In this document: positions 46,807 through 56,273 of the stretch, in pieces | Layout: each line of letters begins with the position of its first letter | Position numbering within the stretch: position 1 is the first letter of the stretch | Origin: Cupriavidus alkaliphilus | GTDB taxonomy: Bacteria; Pseudomonadota; Gammaproteobacteria; Burkholderiales; Burkholderiaceae | NCBI RefSeq assembly: GCF_900094595.1 | Contig: NZ_FMAD01000010.1 | Location: 124,001-188,000 of the forward strand | Length of the DNA stretch: 64,000 bases | Direction: 5' to 3' | The notes under the pieces: model-generated | The model's input: the letters and a program-made list of their open reading frames with translations, nothing else | Told to the model about the DNA's origin: nothing | Databases searched by the model: none | Made by a program: the position numbers and the translations under genes

Positions 46807-48294
46807 TTACTGCGTCACCGTTCCTTGCCCGGCCGGCGCGCCCTGCTGCGCCACCGCACTGCTCTCCTGCAACCCGCCGCCCAGCGACCGGTACAAATCG
46901 ATCGCATTGTTCAGCCGCAGCTGGCGCGCCTGCACCAGCGCCTGCTCGGCGGTGAACAGCTGGCGCTGCGCATCGAGCTCGTCCAGGTAGCTGGCCACGC
47001 CGCTGCGGAAGCGCAGGCGCGACAGCTCGTAGCGCGCCGCCTCGGCATTGCGCACCTGTTCCTGGCCCGCGACCTGGTCTTCCAGCGTGCCGCGCGCCAC
47101 CAGCGCGTCCGCCACTTCCGCGAAGGCCGTCTGGATGGTCTTCTCGTAGTTGGCGACCTGGATGTTCTTGCGCACGTTGGCCAGGTCCAGGTTGGAAATA
47201 TTGCGGCCGAAATCGAAGATCGGCAGCACCAGCTGCGGCGCGAACGACCAGGCGCGCGTGCCGGCATCGAACAGCCCGGAGAACGTCGGGCTGATGGTGC
47301 CGCCGCTGGCGGTCAGCGTGATGCGCGGAAAGAACGCCGCGCGCGCCGCGCCGATATTGGCGTTGGCCGACAGCAGCTGCTGCTCGGCCTGGCGGATATC
47401 GGGACGCTGCTCGAGCAGGTCCGACGGCAGCCCCGGCGGGATATCGCTGATGATGCGCTCGTCCGACAGGCGCATCGGCTCGGGCAGGTTCTCGATGGTG
47501 CCGATGGGCTTGCCCACCAGCACTTCGAGCGCGTTGTGCGCCTGCGCGCGCTGGCGTGCCAGCTGCGCCGCGGCGACGCGTGCCTGCGCCACCAGCGACT
47601 CGTTGTCGCGCAGGTCCAGCGCCGAGGTGGCGCCGGCCTCGAAGCGCTGCTTGGCCAGCCCGTAGGTGCTTTCGCGCGCCTTCAGGGTGTCGCGCGCCAG
47701 CTCGTACTGCTCGGCGTAGGCGCGTTCGGCCAGGTAGGCCTTGGCGACTTCCGAGACCAGCGAGATCTGCGCGGAGCGACGCGCCTCTTCGGTGGCGAAG
47801 TACTGCGCCAGCGCGGCATTGGACAGGCTGCGCACGCGCCCGAAGAAATCGAGCTCGTACGACGAAATGCCCAGGCCCACTTCGTAGATCTCGGTGACGC
47901 CGGGCTGGCCCAGCGCCGTGGCCGCCTGCGCGGCCGTGGTGCGGGCGCGGGTGTAGCCGGCGTTGGCGTTCACCGTGGGCAGCAGGTCGGCACGCTGCAC
48001 TTGGTAAAGCGCGCGCGCTTCCTCGATGCGCAGCGCCGCGGTGCGCAGGTCGCGGTTGTTTTCCAGCGAGGTCGAGATCAGCGCCTGCAGGCGCGGGTCG
48101 CGGAAGAACTCGCGCCAGCCGATATCGGCGGCGCGGCGGGTTTCGCCGCTCTTCACCTCGGCGGTGGCATAGCCTTCGGGCGCCGTGGGGAAGCTGTCTG
48201 CCACCGGCGGGGCAGGGCGGTCATAGTGGGGCGCCAGCGTGCACCCCGTCAGAACGCCGGCCACCAGCAGCAGTGTGGTCAGAGTCTTGGTCAT
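46807..48294 (-). CDS. outer-membrane efflux lipoprotein (OprM/NodT family)
   Basis: The 495-aa channel has a lipoprotein signal ending VAGVLTGC and two repeats of the TolC-type coiled helices (SNAALAQYFATEEARRSAQISLV and ARKNI-type segments). FDAGTRAWSFAPQLVLPIFDFG marks the second repeat. It forms the outer-membrane exit duct of the RND pump. It starts 2 bp after the pump stop, so the three pump genes are one operon in the order adaptor, pump, channel. Confidence 0.95.
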   Translation of the reverse strand: MTKTLTTLLLVAGVLTGCTLAPHYDRPAPPVADSFPTAPEGYATAEVKSGETRRAADIGWREFFRDPRLQALISTSLENNRDLRTAALRIEEARALYQVQRADLLPTVNANAGYTRARTTAAQAATALGQPGVTEIYEVGLGISSYELDFFGRVRSLSNAALAQYFATEEARRSAQISLVSEVAKAYLAERAYAEQYELARDTLKARESTYGLAKQRFEAGATSALDLRDNESLVAQARVAAAQLARQRAQAHNALEVLVGKPIGTIENLPEPMRLSDERIISDIPPGLPSDLLEQRPDIRQAEQQLLSANANIGAARAAFFPRITLTASGGTISPTFSGLFDAGTRAWSFAPQLVLPIFDFGRNISNLDLANVRKNIQVANYEKTIQTAFAEVADALVARGTLEDQVAGQEQVRNAEAARYELSRLRFRSGVASYLDELDAQRQLFTAEQALVQARQLRLNNAIDLYRSLGGGLQESSAVAQQGAPAGQGTVTQ

Positions 48295-48296
48295 GT

Positions 48297-51200
48297 TCAG
48301 ATTTCCTCTTGGGGATCGTGCCACTTCTGGTCCAGCATGCGCTGGCGAGCACTGCCCTTGAAGCGCTTGCGCACCACCACGAAGAACACCGGCACCAGGA
48401 AGATCGCCAGCACCGTGGCCGTGATCATCCCGCCCATCACGCCGGTACCGATGGCGCGCTGGCTGCCCGAGCCCGCGCCGGTGGCGATCGCCAGCGGCAG
48501 CACGCCCAGGATGAACGCCATCGATGTCATCAGGATCGGGCGGAAGCGCAGGTGCACCGCTTCCAGCGTGGCCTCGATCAGGCCCTTGCCCTGCGCCTGC
48601 AGGTCCTTGGCGAATTCCACGATCAGGATGGCGTTCTTCGCCGACAGGCCGATGGTGGCGATCAGGCCCACCTTGAAGTACACGTCGTTGGGCATGCCGC
48701 GCAGCGTCACGCCCAGCAGCGCGCCGAGCACGCCCAGCGGCACCACCAGCAGCACCGAGAACGGGATCGACCAGCTTTCATACAGCGCGGCCAGGCACAG
48801 GAACACGATGATCAGCGACAGCGTGTACAGGATCGGTTCCTGCGAGCCGGCCAGGCGTTCTTCGTACGACTGTCCGGACCACTCGAAGCCGAAGCCCGGC
48901 GGCAGCTTGGCGAAGTTCTCCTCCATCACGCGCATGGCTTCGCCGGTACTGCGGCCCGGCGCGGCCTGGCCCGCCAGCTTTACCGCCGGCATGCCGTTGT
49001 AGCGCTCCAGGCGCGGCGAGCCCATCACCCACTTGGAGGTCGCGAACGCGGCAAACGCCACCATGTCGCCGTTGCTGTTGCGCACGCGCAGCTTGGTCAG
49101 GTCGTCCGGCAGGCGGCGGTCGGCGCCCTCGGCCTGCACGATCACCTTGCGCACCCGGCCTTCGTAGATGAAGTCGTTGACGTAGTTGGAGCCGAAGGCG
49201 ATCGACAGCGTCGAGTTGATGCTCGCCACCGTCACGCCGAGCGCCTTGGCCTTCTCGCGGTCGATGTCGATCTGCAGCTGCGGCGCGTCTTCCTGGCCTT
49301 CCGGGCGCACGCCCATCAGCACCGGGCTCTGCGCGGCCATGCCGAGCATCATGTTGCGCGCTTCCATCAGCTTGGCGTGGCCCTGGCCGGTGCGGTCCTG
49401 CAGGCGGAAGTCAAAGCCCGAGGAGTTGCCCAGCTCGGAAATCGCCGGCGGGTTCAGCGGGAAGATGATCGCGTCCTTGATGAACGACAGCGCGCCGAAG
49501 GCACGGCCGACCAGGTCTTGCGCGGTCTCGCCCTCGCCGGTGCGTTCCTTCCAGTCCTTCAGGCGCACGAACGCGATACCGCCGTTCTGGCCGCGGCCGA
49601 AGAACGAGAAGCCCGCCACCGTGATCATCTGGTCCACCACCTTGCTTTCCTTCTGCAGGTAGTAGTCCTCGATCTGCTTGAGCACGCCGATGGTACGGTC
49701 CTGGGTGGCGCCGTTGGGCAGCTGCACCACGGTGATCATGTAGCCCTGGTCTTCGTCGGGCAGGAACGACGACGGCAGGCGCTGGAACAGCACCACCACG
49801 CCGGCAATGATGACCGCGTAGATGATCAGGTAGCGGCCGGTGCGCTTGAGGATGCGCGCGACCACGCCCTGGTAGCCGGTCGACGCCGTGGCGAAGGTGC
49901 GGTTGAACCAGCCGAAGAAGCCCTTCTTCTCGTGGTGGTGGCCGGCCTGCACCGGCTTGAGCAGCGTCGCGCACAGGGCCGGAGTCAGCGTCAGCGCCAG
50001 CAGCGCCGAGAACGCCATCGAGGCGATCAGCGACAGCGAGAACTGGCGGTAGATGTTGCCCACCGAGCCCGAGAAGAACGCCATCGGGATGAACACCGCG
50101 GTCAGCACCAGTGTGATGCCGACGATGGCGCCGGTGATCTGGCCCATGGCCTTGCGTGTCGCTTCACGTGGCGACAGGCCTTCCTCGCTCATGATCCGCT
50201 CGACGTTCTCGACCACCACGATGGCATCGTCCACCAGGATACCGATGGCCAGCACCATGCCGAACATGGTCAGCACGTTGATCGAGAAGCCGAATGCCAG
50301 CAGCGCGCCGAACGTACCCAGCAGCGCGATCGGCACCACCAGCGTCGGGATGATGGTGGCGCGGAAGTTCTGCAGGAACAGGTACATCACCAGGAACACC
50401 AGCACCACGGCTTCGAGCAGGGTCTTGATCACTTCCTCGATCGAGATCTTGACGAAGGCCGAGGTGTCGTACGGTACCGAGTACTCGTAGTCCGCCGGGA
50501 AGTTCTTCGCCAGCTCTTCCATCTTGGCGCGCACCGCCGTCGCGGTGGCCAGCGCATTGCCGGTCGGGGCCAGCTTGATGGCGATGGCCGCCGACGGCTT
50601 GCCGTTGGTGCGGGCCTGGGTCGAGTAGTCGGCGCCGCCCAGTTCCACGCGGCCGACGTCCTTGATGCGCACCGACGACCCGTCCGGGTTGGTGCGCAGC
50701 AGGATGTTGCCGAACTGCTCCGGCGTGGTCAGCCGGCTTTCGGTGGTGACGGTGGCGTTGAGCTCGGTGCCCTTGGGCGACGGCGTGCCGCCCAGCTCGC
50801 CCACGGCGACCTGAATGTTCTGCTCGCCCACCGCGGCGGTGACGTCGGTCGGGGTCAGGTTGAAGCCGGTCAGCTTGGCCGGGTCCAGCCAGATCCGCAT
50901 GGCGTACTCGGTGCCGAACAGGTCGGCCTGGCCCACGCCGGGCACGCGGCGGATCGAGTCGATCACCTGCGCCGAGACGTAGTTGCCCAGCTGGATCGCG
51001 CTGGCCGTGCCGGACTTGGACGACACGGTCAGGAACATCATGTAGTTGTTCCCGGCCTTGTCGACGCGCACGCCCTGCTGGCGCACTTCCGCCGGCAGGC
51101 GCGCTTCCACGCGCTTGAGGCGGTTCTGCACCTCGACCGAGTTCAGGTCGACGTTTGAGCCCGGCGCGAAGGCGATGGTGATGCTGGCCAGGCCGGACGA

Positions 51201-51449
51201 CTCGCTGGTGGAGCTGTAGTAGAGCAGGTTGGGGGCGCCGTTAAGCTCCTGCTCGATCACCGAAGTGACGGAATCCTCCAGCGTCTTGGCCGACGCACCC
51301 GGATAGGTGGCGGTGACCGAGATCGTCGGCGGGGCGATGTTCGGATATTGCGCGATCGGCAACTGCAGGATCGACAATATGCCGCCCAGCACGATGATCA
51401 GCGCGAGCACCCACGCGAACACCGGCCGGTCGATAAAAAACTTGGCCAT
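48297..51449 (-). CDS. RND multidrug efflux pump (AcrB/MexB type)
   Basis: The 1,050-aa inner-membrane proton-drug antiporter starts MAKFFIDRPVFAWVLALIIVLGG and has two halves, each with a large periplasmic domain and six membrane helices. The TM4 proton relay is visible as GILVDDAIVVVEN with its Asp pair. The periplasmic porter domain includes GVGQADLFGTEYAMRIWLDP, and the length is normal for the HAE-1 class. Expected substrates are varied hydrophobic drugs; specificity cannot be read here. It lies 82 bp after the adaptor gene. Confidence 0.97.
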   Translation of the reverse strand: MAKFFIDRPVFAWVLALIIVLGGILSILQLPIAQYPNIAPPTISVTATYPGASAKTLEDSVTSVIEQELNGAPNLLYYSSTSESSGLASITIAFAPGSNVDLNSVEVQNRLKRVEARLPAEVRQQGVRVDKAGNNYMMFLTVSSKSGTASAIQLGNYVSAQVIDSIRRVPGVGQADLFGTEYAMRIWLDPAKLTGFNLTPTDVTAAVGEQNIQVAVGELGGTPSPKGTELNATVTTESRLTTPEQFGNILLRTNPDGSSVRIKDVGRVELGGADYSTQARTNGKPSAAIAIKLAPTGNALATATAVRAKMEELAKNFPADYEYSVPYDTSAFVKISIEEVIKTLLEAVVLVFLVMYLFLQNFRATIIPTLVVPIALLGTFGALLAFGFSINVLTMFGMVLAIGILVDDAIVVVENVERIMSEEGLSPREATRKAMGQITGAIVGITLVLTAVFIPMAFFSGSVGNIYRQFSLSLIASMAFSALLALTLTPALCATLLKPVQAGHHHEKKGFFGWFNRTFATASTGYQGVVARILKRTGRYLIIYAVIIAGVVVLFQRLPSSFLPDEDQGYMITVVQLPNGATQDRTIGVLKQIEDYYLQKESKVVDQMITVAGFSFFGRGQNGGIAFVRLKDWKERTGEGETAQDLVGRAFGALSFIKDAIIFPLNPPAISELGNSSGFDFRLQDRTGQGHAKLMEARNMMLGMAAQSPVLMGVRPEGQEDAPQLQIDIDREKAKALGVTVASINSTLSIAFGSNYVNDFIYEGRVRKVIVQAEGADRRLPDDLTKLRVRNSNGDMVAFAAFATSKWVMGSPRLERYNGMPAVKLAGQAAPGRSTGEAMRVMEENFAKLPPGFGFEWSGQSYEERLAGSQEPILYTLSLIIVFLCLAALYESWSIPFSVLLVVPLGVLGALLGVTLRGMPNDVYFKVGLIATIGLSAKNAILIVEFAKDLQAQGKGLIEATLEAVHLRFRPILMTSMAFILGVLPLAIATGAGSGSQRAIGTGVMGGMITATVLAIFLVPVFFVVVRKRFKGSARQRMLDQKWHDPQEEI

Positions 51450-51531
51450 AAGACTGGCTCCCTCTTTGTCTAGCCCTGTGGACCGCGGCAGTGGCAGCGG
51501 CTGGCGTCAGCCCGCCGCGGCCCGGCGGTGT

Positions 51532-52782
51532 TCAGCCTTGCTTGCCCTCGGCCTTCACTTCCTGCTTCGCTTCGGCCTTGGGCGCCGAGGCGGGAGCGGC
51601 GGAAGCCGCGGCCGGGGTCGCGGCCGGTGCCGAGGCGCCGGCCTGCACGAACGGCACGGCCTTGGCGGGCGCACCCACCTTGACCTTCTGCAGGCCCTCG
51701 ACGATCACCTTCTCGCCGCCCTTCAGCCCTTCGGTCACGATCCAGCGGTCACCGATCGCCTGCGGCGCCTTGACCGGCACCGCCGCGACGTTGCCGTCGG
51801 CGCCCACCACCATCACGCTGGCGCCCTGGGCGCCGCGGATCAGCGCGCGCTGCGGCACGGTCAGAGCGTTCTCATCCACGCCCTGCTCGATCTTCACGCG
51901 CACGAAGGTGCCCGACAGCAGCTCGCGGTTCGGGTTGGGGAACTGCGCGCGCAGCGTGATCGCGCCGGTGGTCGGGTCGACCGTCATGTCGGAGAACAGC
52001 AGCTTGCCGGTCTGCGCATACTCGCGTCCGTCCTCGACGAACAGGTGCACGCGCGCGCCGCCGTTCATGCCCTTGACCGCGCCGGACTCGATGGCGCGGC
52101 GCAGGCGGGTGACTTCGGAGGCCGGCTGGGTGAAGGTGACCCACATCGGGTCGACCTGCTCCACCAGCGCCAGCTTGGTCGCCTCGCCCTTGCCCACCAG
52201 CGCGCCCTCGGTCACCAGCGCGCGGCCGGCGCGGCCGCTGATCGGTGCGGTCACGGTGGTGTAGCCCAGGTTGATCTGGGCGGTGCGCACCGCCGCCTTG
52301 GCCGAGGCCACGTCGGCGTTGGCCTGGCCGGCGGCGGCCACGGCGTCGTCGTACTCCTGCTTGCTGACCGCGTTGACCGCCACCAGCGGCTTGTAGCGGT
52401 CCGCCTTCAGGCGCGCCGACACGGCGTTGGCTTCGGCACGCTGCAGCGCGGCCTGGGCCGAGGCCAGCTCGGCCTGGTAGGGCGCGGGGTCGATGCGGAA
52501 CATGACCTGGCCGGCCTTCACTTCGCCGCCTTCGGTGTAGTTGCGCGACAGCACGATGCCTTCGACGCGCGCGCGCACTTCGGCCGTGCGCACGCCTTCC
52601 AGGCGGCCCGGCAGTTCATTGACGACGGCGACCGGCGACGGCGTCACGGTGACCACGCCCACTTCAGGCGGCGGCGGGGCGCCGCCCTCGGCCTTCTTGT
52701 CGCCGCAGGCGGACAGCGCCACGGCCGACAGGGCCGCTAGTGCGTAGGCTGCAACGCAACTGATACGTTGGGACTTCCTCAT
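51532..52782 (-). CDS. RND efflux periplasmic adaptor (AcrA/MexA type)
   Basis: The 416-aa adaptor has a lipoprotein signal ending AVALSACGDKK and the lipoyl half-motif GRLEGVRTAEVRARVEGIV. An alpha hairpin (SAQAALQRAEANA) and the beta barrel with GALITLRAQFPNPNRELLSG-like sequence follow, and the tail is Ala/Lys-rich. It bridges the pump and the outer-membrane channel. I chose the ATG at 52782, with GGGG just before it; another ATG lies four codons upstream. Confidence 0.94.
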   Translation of the reverse strand: MRKSQRISCVAAYALAALSAVALSACGDKKAEGGAPPPPEVGVVTVTPSPVAVVNELPGRLEGVRTAEVRARVEGIVLSRNYTEGGEVKAGQVMFRIDPAPYQAELASAQAALQRAEANAVSARLKADRYKPLVAVNAVSKQEYDDAVAAAGQANADVASAKAAVRTAQINLGYTTVTAPISGRAGRALVTEGALVGKGEATKLALVEQVDPMWVTFTQPASEVTRLRRAIESGAVKGMNGGARVHLFVEDGREYAQTGKLLFSDMTVDPTTGAITLRAQFPNPNRELLSGTFVRVKIEQGVDENALTVPQRALIRGAQGASVMVVGADGNVAAVPVKAPQAIGDRWIVTEGLKGGEKVIVEGLQKVKVGAPAKAVPFVQAGASAPAATPAAASAAPASAPKAEAKQEVKAEGKQG

Positions 52783-53047
52783 CGATAACCCCATGATGGC
52801 AATTTGAGATCCGCCGTGCCGCCCCGGCGTGTCATCGGACAAACGGGAACGACATGGCGCGCCGCAAGGCTTTGCGGCGGGCAAAAGCGTGATGCTAGCC
52901 ACAAATCGCGGCGTCGCGGTGACGATTGCGACGAACGGTGGCTTTTATGTAACGACTGGATAAATTGACCGGCTGGCCTGCGGCAGGATCGCCCGCCGTG
53001 CTGGGTAGGTCACAGTGGGCGGCTGGCCGAATGCCGGGCAAGCGCGT
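52783..53047. other. long leader of the efflux operon
   Basis: About 260 bp lie between the predicted transcription start of the pump operon and the adaptor ATG. I see no gene or clear structure in it. The rest of the 627-bp gap to the TetR gene (53078-53409) likewise shows no gene. Confidence 0.4.
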
Positions 53048-53077
53048 ATTATATATACATTCAAGCATGTATGTTAA
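53048..53077 (-). promoter_or_regulatory. efflux promoter with overlapping AcrR-type operator
   Basis: On the minus strand TTAACA (53077-53072), an 18-bp spacer and TATAAT (53053-53048) form a good sigma-70 promoter facing the pump genes. The spacer and -35 coincide with a 24-bp inverted repeat (53052-53075) with half-sites ATATACAT and ATGTATGT. By my comparison this agrees with the E. coli AcrR operator at about 18 of 24 positions. The adjacent TetR protein is the obvious ligand, so bound repressor would occlude the polymerase. Confidence 0.82.
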
Positions 53078-53409
53078 GTTGATGTTGCGGAAGGGCCTTT
53101 CGACGCACAACCTGCGCAAAAAGGCACGGCGAGACGCAAAACCATGCCGCTCCATTGATCGGATCGGTACGAAATGCGTTCAATCCATCCGGGATCAGGG
53201 CGCGAACCGCCGGCTCGGGTTAGGATGCGCGCCGTCGTGTCGGCTCGCAAGCTTGGCAACGCCCATCATGTGATGACAACGACCCGCCGCGGCCCATGCC
53301 GAGGCATGTGCGGCTGCCGTGGCAGCCGTATCAGGGAGAACCAAACCATGCCGGCCATGCGCGCCCGATCGCGAGCGATCGCGCCATGCCGCCGGCACCA
53401 GAGACAATC

Positions 53410-54153
53410 ATGGTCAGACGCACCAAGGAAGAGGCGCTCGAGACGCGCCACCGGATACTCGACGCGGCCGAAGCCGTGTTCCACGCCCGCGGCGTGGCAC
53501 GCCCGTCGCTGGCCGACATTGCCGAGGCCGCGGGGGTGACCCGCGGCGCGATCTACTGGCACTTCAAGAACAAGAGCGATGTGTTCGCCGCCATGTGCGA
53601 CCGCGTCCACCTGCCGGTGGAAGCGCTGATCGAGCCGGAGCGGCTGGCGCGCCAGGAAGACCCGCTCGGCGGCATCCGCGACATCTGTGCCTACGTGATG
53701 CGCCAGACCGTGATCAACCCGCGCTGGCGCCGGGTCTTCGAGATCATCTTCCACAAGTGCGAAATGGTGCAGGACAACGGCGCCATCTTCGAGCGCCAGC
53801 GCCAGTCGCACCAGGATGGCCTGGTCAAGATGCGCGAGCACCTGCGCCTGGCGGTGGAGCGCGGCCAGCTGCCCGCCGACCTGGACCTGGACCTGGCCGT
53901 CAACGCTTTCCACGCGGCGGTGGGCGGGGTGCTGGCGCACTGGCTGTTCTCGCCGCAGGACTTCAACCTCGACGCCAACGCCGAGCGCCTGTCCGACGCC
54001 TTCATCGATACCCTGAAGTTCTCCCCGGCGCTGCGCCACGGCTACGTGCCGCGCCCGATGGCCGAGCTGGACCAGGAGCTGTCCACGCTGTGCCGGCAGG
54101 CCTGCGCCGGTGCGCAGAACGGCGATCTCGATACCCCCGACCTGGTGCCCTGA
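53410..54153 (+). CDS. TetR-family efflux repressor (AcrR/TtgR-like)
   Basis: The 247-aa protein starts MVRRTKEEALETRHRILDAAE and has the helix-turn-helix SLADIAEAAGVTRGAIYWHFKNKSDVF (residues 33-59). These match AcrR, TtgR and MexL-type repressors. It is divergent from the pump operon, and an AcrR-like operator lies between them. It should release DNA upon drug binding. The ATG at 53410 was chosen at the conserved N-terminus, although the longer frame reaches 53296. Confidence 0.94.
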   Translation: MVRRTKEEALETRHRILDAAEAVFHARGVARPSLADIAEAAGVTRGAIYWHFKNKSDVFAAMCDRVHLPVEALIEPERLARQEDPLGGIRDICAYVMRQTVINPRWRRVFEIIFHKCEMVQDNGAIFERQRQSHQDGLVKMREHLRLAVERGQLPADLDLDLAVNAFHAAVGGVLAHWLFSPQDFNLDANAERLSDAFIDTLKFSPALRHGYVPRPMAELDQELSTLCRQACAGAQNGDLDTPDLVP

Positions 54154-54192
54154 GAGGCGCGCGGCAGCTCGCGGTGGTTCGCGGCGGCAGCG

Positions 54193-55533
54193 CTAGCCGC
54201 GCATCGCCTCGCGCCAGCGCGCCAGGAACGCGCGTTTGCGCATCGCGTCCTGCGCCGCCAGCAGGCCGGGGCCGACGCTGATCGGCTTGAGCGCGTAGCC
54301 CAGCCGCTCCGACAGCGCCGCGGCGGTGTGCACGCTGTCGGTATCGGTGCGGATGGTATAGAGCTGCGAGGTCGACTTGGCCAGCAGCGCCTGGCCCTCG
54401 CGCGACAGCAGGTAGTCCAGCCACAGCCGCGCCGCGTTCGGCCGCGGCGCGCGCCGCGCGATAAAGGCCACGCGCGACATCACCAGCGTGTAGTCGCTCG
54501 GGGCGATCACGTCGATCGCCGCGCCGCGCTGCATCAGCGACAGGGCATAGGAGCCCAGCAGGTTGTAGCCCATCACCAGCTCGCCGCTGGCAATGCGCTC
54601 GATCATTTCCGCGGTCGACGCCGACAGCTGCACCCCGGCCCGGCCCAGCGCCTGCGCCAGGTACCAGAACTCGCTGCCCATGCGCGCATCCTGCTGCGCC
54701 AGCAGGTAGCCCACCCCCGAACGCTCCACGTCGTAAGTCACCACCTTGCCATGCCAGCGCGGCGCGTGCTCCTGCAGCAGCCGCGCCAGCCCGCTGCGGC
54801 TGCGCGGCGGGCGCATGCCGGCCAGGTGGTGGCGGTTGTAGACGATCACCGCGGGTTCGAAGGTAGTGCCCCAGGCCTCGTCGCGCCATACCGCCCAGCC
54901 GGGCAGGCCGGCACGCTCGGGCGAGGCGTAGCGCTGCGCATGGCCGTCGTTGACCAGCTTGATCTGCAGGTCCATGGCGGTGCTCCACAGCACATCGGCA
55001 AAGACGGCGTTGGGCGGCGGCGGCCGGCCCGACAGCGCGGCGCTCTCGGCCAGGAAGCGCTGGTTGAGCTCGACCGTATTGAGATCCTGGTAGTGCACGC
55101 GGATGCCGGGGTAGCGCGCCTCGAACGCGGCAATCAGCGGCCGTGCGACTTCCAGGTCGGTCGACGCGTACACCGTGACCATGCCCTCGCGCAGCGCGCC
55201 GGCAATGGTGGCGTCATACCCCGACGGGTAGCCCGGCGGCGCTGCCGGCGGCCTGGACTGGGCATGCAGGGGCCATGCGGCGCCGCCCAGCAGTGCGGCG
55301 CGCAGCAGGCGGCGGCGCTGTGCCGAAGCGGGCGAAGCGCAGGCGGACTGGCACGGCTGGGATGGTCGGGACGGCTGGGACGAACGCGGGGACACGGTGC
55401 TCGGGACGGAGGGACTGCCGATGCCGCCGGTGACGCGGCGAGCGCGCCGGGAGCGGCGGGGCGAGGGTATTATAGGCGCCCGCGGCGGGCGCGCTCCATC
55501 GGTGCTGCCCCCGGTTTTGCGGGCGCTTTCCAT
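54193..55533 (-). CDS. periplasmic iron- or ion-type solute-binding protein
   Basis: The product shows the two-lobe pattern of ABC-type binding proteins such as Fe(III)-binding or 2-aminoethylphosphonate-type SBPs: GMVTVYASTDLEVARPLIAAFEARYPGI, FADVLWSTAMDLQIKLV and SGELVMGYNLLGSY. The N-terminus is uncertain. From the ATG at 55533 there are about 70 Arg/Ser-rich residues before a signal-like RRRLLRAALLGGAAWPLHA, so the true start may be a later codon. No permease or ATPase is adjacent. It is divergent from the two-component genes, which may sense or control it. Confidence 0.82.
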   Translation of the reverse strand: MESARKTGGSTDGARPPRAPIIPSPRRSRRARRVTGGIGSPSVPSTVSPRSSQPSRPSQPCQSACASPASAQRRRLLRAALLGGAAWPLHAQSRPPAAPPGYPSGYDATIAGALREGMVTVYASTDLEVARPLIAAFEARYPGIRVHYQDLNTVELNQRFLAESAALSGRPPPPNAVFADVLWSTAMDLQIKLVNDGHAQRYASPERAGLPGWAVWRDEAWGTTFEPAVIVYNRHHLAGMRPPRSRSGLARLLQEHAPRWHGKVVTYDVERSGVGYLLAQQDARMGSEFWYLAQALGRAGVQLSASTAEMIERIASGELVMGYNLLGSYALSLMQRGAAIDVIAPSDYTLVMSRVAFIARRAPRPNAARLWLDYLLSREGQALLAKSTSQLYTIRTDTDSVHTAAALSERLGYALKPISVGPGLLAAQDAMRKRAFLARWREAMRG

Positions 55534-55597
55534 GCCTTGTCCCCGCGTGCGCGCGCCGCAACTAACATAGAACCAACCGGCACAGGAGGAGACCGGC

Positions 55598-56272
55598 ATG
55601 CGCATCCTGCTGGTGGAGGATGAAGTCGAACTGGCACGCTGGGTCGCCCGCGCGCTGGAGCAGGGCGGCTTTGTGATCGAGCACGTCGCCGACGGCCTGC
55701 AGGCCGAGGCGCGCCTGCAGGCCGAGGAATACGACGCGGTGCTGCTCGACCTGCGGCTGCCCGGCAAGGACGGGCTGGCCGTGCTCAAGTCGATGCGCGG
55801 GCGCGACGACCGCACCCCGGTGCTGATCCTGACCGCGCAGGACACGTTGGACGAGCGCGTGCGCGGCCTGAACCTGGGCGCCGACGACTACTTGCCCAAG
55901 CCCTTCGCCATTGCCGAACTGGAAGCCCGGCTGCTGGCGCTGATCCGCCGCAGCCGCGGGCGCGCGCATCCGCGCCTGCAGTGCGGCACGCTGGTGTTCG
56001 ACGGCGAGACCCGCAGCTTCACGCTGGGCGGCGCGCCGCTGGCGCTGACGCCGCGCGAATCGACGCTGCTGGGCGCGCTGCTGGCGCGCAGCGGCCAGCC
56101 GCTGACCAAGGCGCAGCTGCTCGACAAGGTGTTCTCGCTCGACGCCGACGTCTCGCCCGATGCGATCGAGGTGCTGGTCTACCGGCTGCGCAAGAAGCTG
56201 GCCGGGCACGGGGTCACCATCGTCACGCTGCGCGGCTTCGGCTACCTGCTGGAGCCGGAGGCCAGGGGCTGA
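55598..56272 (+). CDS. OmpR-type response regulator (TctD-like)
   Basis: The 224-aa regulator has a receiver domain with the acidic pocket (VEDE), phospho-acceptor Asp51 in LLDLRLPG, and Lys100 in LPKPF. A winged-helix DNA-binding domain (about 130-220) ends with VYRLRKKLAGHGVTIVTLRGFGYLL. It precedes its sensor kinase by 1 bp and diverges from the solute-binding gene, the arrangement of the TctD/TctE tricarboxylate-sensing pair. Confidence 0.93.
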   Translation: MRILLVEDEVELARWVARALEQGGFVIEHVADGLQAEARLQAEEYDAVLLDLRLPGKDGLAVLKSMRGRDDRTPVLILTAQDTLDERVRGLNLGADDYLPKPFAIAELEARLLALIRRSRGRAHPRLQCGTLVFDGETRSFTLGGAPLALTPRESTLLGALLARSGQPLTKAQLLDKVFSLDADVSPDAIEVLVYRLRKKLAGHGVTIVTLRGFGYLLEPEARG

Positions 56273-56273
56273 G

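Noticed and set aside
48273..51158. 961-aa open frame on the plus strand
   Set aside because: It is the complement of the RND pump gene. Its His/Arg/Gln-rich composition is the usual artefact of GC-rich antisense frames, and the minus strand encodes a complete AcrB-like protein.
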